This document shows positions 19,953 through 26,495 of a DNA stretch of 26,495 bases, one piece after another. Source of the stretch: Tieghemiomyces parasiticus (lineage: Eukaryota > Kickxellomycota > Dimargaritomycetes > Dimargaritales > Dimargaritaceae). A program made the position numbers and the translations under genes. Below the pieces are notes generated by a model, which was not told where the DNA came from, ran no database searches, and was given only the letters and a program-made list of their open reading frames with translations. Numbering within the stretch: position 1 is the first letter of the stretch; the number at the start of each line of letters is the position of its first letter. The stretch lies in NCBI GenBank assembly GCA_027575765.1, contig JANBPT010000674.1, positions 1 through 26,495 on the forward strand, read 5' to 3'.

Positions 19953-22377
19953 AAGGGCGGTCGAGGGTATGACGTTAAGCCCCCCTCCGCCCCTTTTTAA
20001 ACTACATCTCACCCTCCCCCCCCCGTTTTCTCACCCATTCCTCACCCCACCCGGTCATGGTTGTTTTGTCCAAATTATTTCACTTCCCACGTCACTTAGT
20101 GAAATAATAAAGTAGTTATATCCAATTTGAGATGAGCTGCCTTATTGCTGTCAGATTGGAAGGCGCAGGCTAGTCTCGGTCCAACTAGGCCCGTCGGTCC
20201 GTCAGGGTGTGAATCATTGCGTATATTCTCTTTACACCTCCGGAAGCTGTGGTGCTGGTAAGCGCTGATTATATTTGCATACCGCTGGTTGCACTCAGCC
20301 GGTAATAGGCAATCAATCACTGGGACCTAATGACCACCACTATGGAGTTAAATACGGCTTATTGGAAGACAAAGCTACGGTCTGCCACACCTAAAACCAA
20401 ACGCTAAGTTCCCGCAAAGGCACATTCCTCGCTTCATTGATGCTTCTGCGTGATTTGTTAAAATCGTTTGTCGGCCCCGTCTCTTTTCAAGGCTTGGCGG
20501 ATGTAACCTCGGATGCAGACGTGACATGAAAGCGTGAATCTCTATTGAGATAACCTTTGCCGGGTCACAATGAGTTTTTTTTTTAAAAAAGAGCTGACTT
20601 GAACCGGTGAAAGATAGGGTTCGCACATACGCATCTGTCTATAACCTATCAGATAAATATCTTTCAACATACTGTTTACCAGTCTAAGCTCCGCTTCAGA
20701 ACGGGGTGTTCCAGTCACAACCGAAGCCGACGCCACCGGTAGCAATCGTGCCGGCGAGGTTGGGGGCTTTGAAGCTAAAAATATGCTTGGGTTTATGAGG
20801 TGAAATTAAAAGGAGGGGAAGAGGTGCCAGTAAAGGCAGCGGCGAAATGGAAAAGGGTCAAAGGACGAGGCATTTGAGAATGCAAGGATAAAGGTAGGCG
20901 GATAGGAATGAAGGAGCACGCAAACAGAGGGATTAAGGGTAAAATGATGAAGAAGTAAACGAAAAGAATTAAGATAATACAAGTACCGGGTCGATCTGAG
21001 AAAGGGACTTGTGAATTCCCGGTTCCTGCTTCAACAAGGCCGGTGTCGTTTAATCTTTTTCACCTTGCGAACTCGGTAGGCGCAGTAATGGGCGCTACAC
21101 TTGCGGGAGCGAAGGAAACAAAGGGATATAGTGACCCAAATCGCTCTGGGATTGAAGTTTATTTGCCAGGATGTGGTTGGTTAACCTTGAAACCCAACAT
21201 CCTCCTAGTCAAGGCTTATCTCCTTTGGTCGACCGTGCGTCGCAGGGAAAGGTGAAGGAAAGGGTGGCCGTAATTATAGATACTACGCCCCCCCATCTCA
21301 CTCTCCTTCCAACTCGATCACCATACCTTTTGCTACTAATTTTACACTTTCTCTAATTGCTCCTCCCCACCCTGGCCGTCGTCACCTTTTCACCATCCAG
21401 AGTGGGGGGGCATGTATCCCGAGGCACTCCGCGGCTCATACAATGACTAGCCCGGTATTAGTCACCGGAGGTAAGCTTCACAATGGCCAAGGCGGCCACC
21501 TAGATCCTCTCTGCGACATCAGAGACGATGTCTCCTAAGACACTAAGCTTAGCCTCCCGAATTATACCTGGTATGGTATCGTCCAAGGTTACCGCCAAGA
21601 GTCACGAAATAGTCATGTCAAATTAGGCCGTAGCCATTCTGATGTGGTTCCTTGGTAACAATGGCACCGACCAATACTAGATACCTTCGTTTACCTCATT
21701 GCAGGCGTCATTTCCTCCTGATCCGATACCTCTGTCCTGGTCGCAAGCGCTTGGCCTATTCAACCTGGCCTCGCCAACCCACCACAGCTTATCTCCTTGT
21801 TTACCTACCTTTTGTTTCAGATCCACTCAGTTGCAAAATGGCTCCCTTCCCCTGGTCTTCCACTGGGTATCATCGACTCTTCTTTACTGTCCTTCCCGGC
21901 GGATAAAAACGGGACAATTGTACTTTCTTAAACTCAAAGAGACCGGTCACTATCGGGCTATCGACGATGTCAATACCTAGAAAATCCAACTCGGTTCTAT
22001 ACATATATATTCTTTCCTTTCCCTCCCTCATTATTCCGGGGTGAATTTCAATAATATGAATGCCTAATACTCATAATTTTCAAAAGCCGCATTTTCCCTA
22101 CTGGTAGTATTCTGTGACTTCAGATATTTTATGACAGGTGGTGTAAGTTAATAGGCTGTCGTGGACGAAATAATCCATGCAGGTACCCAGTACTCCGCTC
22201 TTTGAAACAGACTACCCATGTTTTCGCAGCCTCCACTTTAACTGCTTTCCACTCTCTGGCGTGACTAATCGAAGAGCGCGTCCGAGAGAGGTGTGTCTTT
22301 TCCTCTTCTACCCCCTCCCCCCATGATAATTGTCATTAAACGCTGCCTTCGAACGCGGGAATGGAGAAGAGAAACAG

Positions 22378-22381
22378 AAAA

Positions 22382-22423
<42 letters not shown>

Positions 22424-22434
22424 TGTGTGTGTGA
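22378..22434 (+). repeat. Compound (GA)n-(GT)n microsatellite
   Basis: Interrupted GA repeats run into a short GT repeat ending near 22434. The reverse strand encodes Ser/Leu repeats, which explains an apparent minus-strand frame here that is not a gene. Confidence 0.9.
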
Positions 22435-22800
22435 GGCCATTGGAGTAAAGGAGGGTAGCGTTACACGGACAGCCGGTGTAAACGAGGCCACTCGAAGTTT
22501 AGCCTGCCGTTCGCTTCTTTCAATGATTAACAGTGTAACCCAAAACAGTCGCTGTACTTCCATATCGGCCCGTGTGGCGAGCGAATAATTGGGCCGTCAG
22601 GGCACATAACCGTCATTTCCTCTCCCCCCTCACTCCCTCACCTATTATCACTTCCATCACACCGTTTCAGGACCATGTCCATAACTCGTTGACCATAAGT
22701 TACACATCCCCCCCACTCGCTGCAAGTTTCGCGCTCCAGCGCATCATCACTGATCATTCTCTGTCCAACCTCCAAGGCGTGGGCCTTGATCGATTTACCT

Positions 22801-22809
22801 TATAAATAG
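22801..22809 (+). promoter_or_regulatory. TATA box upstream of the secreted protein gene
   Basis: TATAAATAG lies 206 bp upstream of the ATG at 23015. A start of transcription about 30 bp downstream would give a leader of roughly 180 nt, pyrimidine-rich and free of obvious long upstream frames. Confidence 0.4.
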
Positions 22810-23014
22810 TGCGAAGTATCGATGAGCCATATACTCTGTGGCTTTGTTCCTTTCCTTGTTGCAGTAAACAGCTTTTATTATTATTTTATTCATCCCGTTC
22901 TCCCTATTCTGTCCTTTAGGCAGCTTAGTTTTGTCCGTATTTTATCTCCCTCAAGACCACACAAATCCTCCTCTCTCGCTCCCCCTTTTTTTATTATTAC
23001 CAATCGTAGTCATC

Positions 23015-23635
23015 ATGAACCTCACTTCGCTCACCCTTCTCGTCCTGGCTGTGTGCAATTCGACGGTGTTTACCCTACCCGCCCCCAGCTCTCCATCTCC
23101 GGGTTCGAACTCTGGACTTAGCAACCTGTCCAGCAGCTCGGAAACCACCTTTAGTTCGCAGTCGGAGGTCGCCACGCCCGCAGCCGCCTACACTACTATG
23201 GGAGATCTCAGCAATGCGTTGATGGCCTACCAAACTGCCCTCAACATTTTCTCCACTGCGTACGAAGGTCCCGAAAATGTAAAAAAGTCCGTCCTCAGCG
23301 CCATTAGCACTATGTGGACGATCCTCCAAAGTCAGGCACAGATGATAAAGCTCAACAATCCCGCCCCGTTCCCCGAATTCATCGCTACCTGGACCAAGGT
23401 ACCTTCCGTCATCGTGTACTGCGCCGGGCCTGATGAACCACTTCAGAGTATATCTTTGACTGGCCTCAATACGCGCAAGGCCCGGGAACTCTATCAAAGC
23501 TTAAAGAGCATAGCCTTCGTAATCCGTCCTGTAAGCTTCGTCAGCTCCGACAGTGGCTATGTTGCCCTGCAACTCTTTCAAGAGTTTTTACCCTTTTTCC
23601 CCCACTATAGATACTTTGCCTATATTGCCGTTTAA
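23015..23635 (+). CDS. Small secreted protein of unknown family
   Basis: From the first ATG of the frame the product is 206 residues; an apparent earlier start at 22931 is TTG. Residues 1-20 (MNLTSLTLLVLAVCNSTVFT) form a classic signal peptide with hydrophobic core and small residues at the likely cleavage site. A Ser/Pro-rich mucin-like stretch (about 21-55) follows, with likely O-glycosylation. A mostly helical region (about 60-120, SNALMAYQTALNIFSTAYEG) follows that. The mature part has very few Cys, unlike most disulfide-rich effectors. A TATA box lies upstream and an AATAAA at 23699-23704 downstream. The 3' end is ambiguous: gtaagc at 23531 and a pyrimidine-rich ctatag at 23605-23610 could bound an 80-nt intron, replacing the last 34 residues with 30 others ending at 23703. 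No homologous family is recognised. Confidence 0.65.
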   Translation: MNLTSLTLLVLAVCNSTVFTLPAPSSPSPGSNSGLSNLSSSSETTFSSQSEVATPAAAYTTMGDLSNALMAYQTALNIFSTAYEGPENVKKSVLSAISTMWTILQSQAQMIKLNNPAPFPEFIATWTKVPSVIVYCAGPDEPLQSISLTGLNTRKARELYQSLKSIAFVIRPVSFVSSDSGYVALQLFQEFLPFFPHYRYFAYIAV

Positions 23636-23698
23636 TAATGCCGGAGGAATCAAGAACCAGCGCCACGAGGTTGACATGTACGGTTGTCCATGGCTCGA

Positions 23699-23704
23699 AA
23701 TAAA
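23699..23704 (+). promoter_or_regulatory. Candidate poly(A) signal of the secreted protein gene
   Basis: AATAAA lies 64 nt past the unspliced stop codon. It overlaps the stop that would be used if the candidate 3' intron is removed. Confidence 0.4.
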
Positions 23705-23898
23705 AAAAAGGAGACGGTTGGCGCAAGAATGCGAGAAGGTCAAGAGACGACGTGTAGCAACAAGGTGGGAAGGGAGTAAAAAATACAGGAAAGTAAAAAA
23801 AACGACAGCGGGGCTGGCAAGGAGGGGACCACTGAGTGCACAGGTGTGGGTAGAAAGCGATAGCGGGGCCTACTTGTCGCGATCGGAGCTGTATGGCA

Positions 23899-24875
23899 CT
23901 ACATTTCCATGTCGCCCGCCTCGTCCTCTGAGAATGATCCCATGGAACTCATATCATCCTCGTCCGAGTTGTTGGCAGTGCCCACGTCGGCGGCCTTGCG
24001 CGAAGCGTACTTAATGACATAGTCCTTCACCTTGGCCTCGTACTGCTTGGGCTCCCGCATGAGCAGAGCGGCGGCCTCCCCATTGAGAGGATCGGTAGGG
24101 TTAGGGTAGCGCAGGAGCTGAGGGAGGAAGACATCGAATATGTTGACCATGTCTGGACAGAAGGTAGAAAATGGAGAACGGATGTCGTAGGAAGCAAGGG
24201 GACAGAGTTAGCACCAACGGTACAAAAGAAGTCAGCTATACCTCGTAGGAGCTGTCCAGAACGATGAAACGCCACGCTGCCAGGAGGGGAGAACGGGGAA
24301 AGGGATGTTGACAGACTTACCAAACATGGGACTCCAAGTCTGGTTGATCACGTCGAGGCACACGGCACCACTTAGCTCGTCAATGTTGGGGTGGTAGATT
24401 TTGTTGGTAAAGCCGATGGATGGCGACTTGTATGGGTAGTCGTCCGGGAGCTCGACCCGGATCTTCCAGTGGCCACCGCTAAAGGGGGTGTCCTCGGGGC
24501 CGATGAATAGCACGTGGAATTCCTGCATGTTGTCCTCTACAAGGTTCACCTCGTAGTCACTCATGAGGCTGTCGTGTGGGTCGGTAGTACATAGTGATGG
24601 TGGTGGCAGTGTACGTGTGTGGGGCTGTGTGAGTGACGGACTGCAGACGAGGTCAATGTAGCCAGTCTGGGGTAGAGCGGCCGCCAGCCGCCATTCAATG
24701 CGAGGGCTCGGGGTTGTGTATCTTGCCCGCTCTTCAGCCGTAGGCCTTGTCAGTTTGGTGTTGGCGCTGAGGCATCCAGAATGCATACAAGATTAGTCGT
24801 GGGTTCATCCGAAAACCTATAGGGCACTTACAGCTTCATGACATCAGTCTCGATGCGTCGTCTCGGAGTCGACAT
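23899..24875 (-). CDS. UBC8: Ubiquitin-conjugating enzyme E2, Ubc8/UBE2H type, 3 exons
   Basis: Exons on the minus strand are 24875-24832, 24568-24321 and 24152-23899. Donors are gtaagt and acceptors cag; phases 2 and 1 match, giving 181 residues (human UBE2H has 183). The joined N-terminus [20 protein letters not shown] matches yeast Ubc8 closely. The UBC fold runs 7-152, with the HPN motif at 74-76 and active-site Cys85 in [13 protein letters not shown]. The acidic, Ser-rich tail ends [12 protein letters not shown], the UBE2H-type ending. Family knowledge: this E2 serves the GID/CTLH ubiquitin ligase, which in yeast degrades gluconeogenic enzymes on glucose return; that role is inferred here. 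It is convergent with the secreted protein gene. Confidence 0.96.
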
Positions 24876-26339
24876 GGTGGGTGAGTATTCACGACAAAGA
24901 AAGCTCACCAGGTACAAGGGTCGGTGTAAATAGCGAAGGGGGATATATGGGGGCGGAGGTATAGGGGAGGAGAATGCTGTCTCGGTGAGGAACAGAAGGG
25001 CACAGGTGTCAGTTGATCGAGTTGGTTAATTGCAGTTGCAGAGAAGAATGGTGTTGCAACGTCAAATGCAATGAGAGACGGGTGAGGTGGCCCCCCACTC
25101 TGGAACAGGAAGCTTGGGGAACAAGTGTGGTGGGCGAGGGTGGGGTAATGGCAGTGAGGGGTCAGCAGGATGGGGCGGAGCGAGCCAGTAGGGGAGGAGG
25201 TGCTGCGCAAATCTGACATTATTAGAGCTGCGAGAGAAGTTCCGCAGGCTCACCAGTAGTTGGTGGTTGACCAGGTGACCAGCAGGACGTTGGTCAGGAA
25301 GAACGGGTAAATTTAGTGGAGGTCGGTAAAGTCGAGTCCAAGAGGTTGGCCGGTGGCAATGGTGTCAAGTCATACAGATGTAGGTGGGGTCGTGGTGGTT
25401 TGCTTATGGGCCAACTATGGGGATGATAACATACAGGAAATTATCAAAGCTTTAGACCAGTAACCCACACACCCATGGCTGTCTATACTAGGGAATGGTA
25501 GGCGGGTCCAGAGGCCTTGGTTAGTTGCGAGCAAGAGGCAGTTTTAGATGTGCCGATCCTACTCCACCTCTAAAACCGCAGGTTCCTACCTTCCCCACCG
25601 TAGCCCTTCAGCGCCTAGAGATGGTGTCATCGGTATCTGAATCACCGTGCTTCTCCTTCCCCTGCTCCATCGTGCGGTCTCTTGGTAGGCATTCGTTTCG
25701 TTTGCCGACCAGGATGGTGTGGCGTCGCATACTTTGAAACCCAGGCCCATACATTCGCCAGAATACATCCGACAGCGATGACATTACTTAATTTTTTGCA
25801 TTACTAGAAAGAAAAATCCGCCATCGTCAATAGGCAGCCGGCAGAGTAACACGAGAGCCCACGTTGCTACACCGATTCGGCGATTAAGCCCTGCGCACAA
25901 ATGGATAGAAGTAAACGAATATCTGACGTGTGACGAAGTGCACGTCAGTAAGAAAATAAAAGATACCCAAGGCCGTGATTCTGAAGGTGCCAAGGTATAC
26001 CGATTTTGGCAATTGGTGATAAACAGCCAGTCACACGCAGCAACGCACACTCACGGCACATGTGTCGCCAGGTCCGACCTGACAGCTCTGCGCAGAGGCA
26101 TGATCTGGCCAGAGTAGGCTTATAAATGTGGGGTTAATAAGTCCGATTGTTGAAAAGAATACATCTTAAAGGATAGAACGACCATGTCTGCTAAAATCTA
26201 CTGGCATGGTCATCCAAAGCATCCGCCCATGTTCCACAACGTGCACATTCGGAAACATATTTACATCCATTGATACCCTGGCGTGTATAATCAATGGGGT
26301 TAACCAATGTAATGCCTCTGACTGGAATGCTCGGGTACC
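24876..26339. other. UBC8 upstream region to right repeat; no gene seen
   Basis: About 1.46 kb. The first 400 bp are purine-rich on the plus strand, like the other promoters here, and should hold the UBC8 leader and promoter. The remainder is AT-richer with short frames only, none resembling a transposase fragment. No tRNA was recognised. Confidence 0.5.
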
Positions 26340-26371
26340 GTTTCAATGATAGACTCTAGCGACTGATAGAG

Positions 26372-26495
26372 GGTCGCCGCAACCATCGGGCTACTGTGGG
26401 TGCAGGTGGTGGGACCGTGTTTACAGGAAGTAGGGATGTACACTGAATAACTGACGCCGCCTGCCCCTACAGGCCCTCAGGTGTCATATACAGTG
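26372..26495 (-). repeat. Right arm of terminal inverted repeat (transposon-like end)
   Basis: Reverse complement of the left arm: perfect for the outer 77 bases (26419-26495), with 5 mismatches in the next 47 at 26418, 26409, 26395, 26379 and 26378. Fading similarity reaches about 26340. It ends GTCATATACAGTG and contains the same inverted subterminal copy and small hairpin as the left arm. No second terminus of the same kind is found in the adjoining 1.4 kb. The window stops at the outermost repeat base, so a target-site duplication cannot be examined. Confidence 0.93.

Larger units (their letters stand above)
19914..23014. other. Intergenic region RPS4 to secreted protein; no gene seen
   Basis: This is the longest stretch without a supported gene, 3.1 kb. 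It holds the RPS4 3' UTR and poly(A) signals, a purine-rich section at about 20770-20990, a compound GA/GT microsatellite at 22378-22434 and a TATA box at 22801-22809. Open frames are under 100 codons and resemble no family. I found no tRNA, spliceosomal RNA or transposon coding remnant. Confidence 0.5.

Noticed and set aside
23100..23115. GGGTTCGAACTC, resembling a tRNA B box
   Set aside because: Lies in the coding sequence of the secreted protein with no A box or acceptor stem around it.
23553..24014. 153-codon plus-strand frame downstream of the secreted protein
   Set aside because: Starts out of frame with the signal-peptide gene, runs through its poly(A) signal and into the antisense of UBC8 exon 3.
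1..26495. Starship, Maverick/Polinton or viral element
   Set aside because: No tyrosine recombinase captain, integrase, DNA polymerase, ATPase or capsid gene was seen on either strand; every recognised gene is a host gene.

Overview
The window is nuclear DNA from a compact, intron-poor fungus. Coding sequence is GC-rich. Introns have strong gtaagt/gtacgt donors and pyrimidine-rich acceptors, and the proteins are plainly eukaryotic. The set includes a tubby-domain protein and a PPP4R1-type phosphatase subunit, both missing from baker's yeast, next to fungal-type Rcf2 and Ubc8. An early-diverging fungal lineage is a reasonable guess, but the sequence alone does not settle it.

The most striking structure is at the borders. 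The first and last bases are the outer tips of a terminal inverted repeat. Positions 1-77 match the reverse complement of 26419-26495 perfectly. Similarity continues with 5 mismatches to position 124, then decays to about 60% over the next 30 or so bases. The tips read CACTG...CAGTG and carry an internal mirror copy of the same tip.

Between the repeats lie eight genes: TRM13 (-), a tubby-like gene (+), ALG5 (-), RCF2 (-), PPP4R1-like (-), RPS4 (+), a small secreted protein (+) and UBC8/UBE2H-like (-). I found no transposase, integrase, tyrosine recombinase, polymerase or capsid gene. The window is therefore either a 26.5 kb block of host genes bracketed by two opposed transposon ends, or a transposase-less giant element carrying host genes. 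The flanks, and any target-site duplication, are outside the window.

Layout: 1-156 left repeat; 540-2387 TRM13; 2388-3042 shared divergent promoter with a CA microsatellite; 3043-5005 tubby-like, 4 exons; 5437-7051 ALG5, 3 exons, convergent with the tubby-like gene; 7052-9018 no gene seen; 9019-9702 RCF2; 9703-11619 no gene seen; 11620-16303 PPP4R1-like, 3 exons with a 7-nt first coding exon; 16304-18646 no convincing gene; 18647-19913 RPS4 with an ATG-only first coding exon; 19914-23014 mostly empty; 23015-23635 secreted protein; 23899-24875 UBC8, 3 exons; 24876-26339 no gene seen; 26340-26495 right repeat.

The genes do not form a pathway. They serve tRNA methylation, N-glycan precursor synthesis, respiratory supercomplexes, phosphatase control, translation and ubiquitin conjugation. 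This looks like ordinary chromosomal neighbourhood rather than a dedicated cargo set. Exon joins were set by hand from splice signals, reading phase and family conservation. Several apparent upstream starts are GTG or TTG and were replaced by ATG starts.
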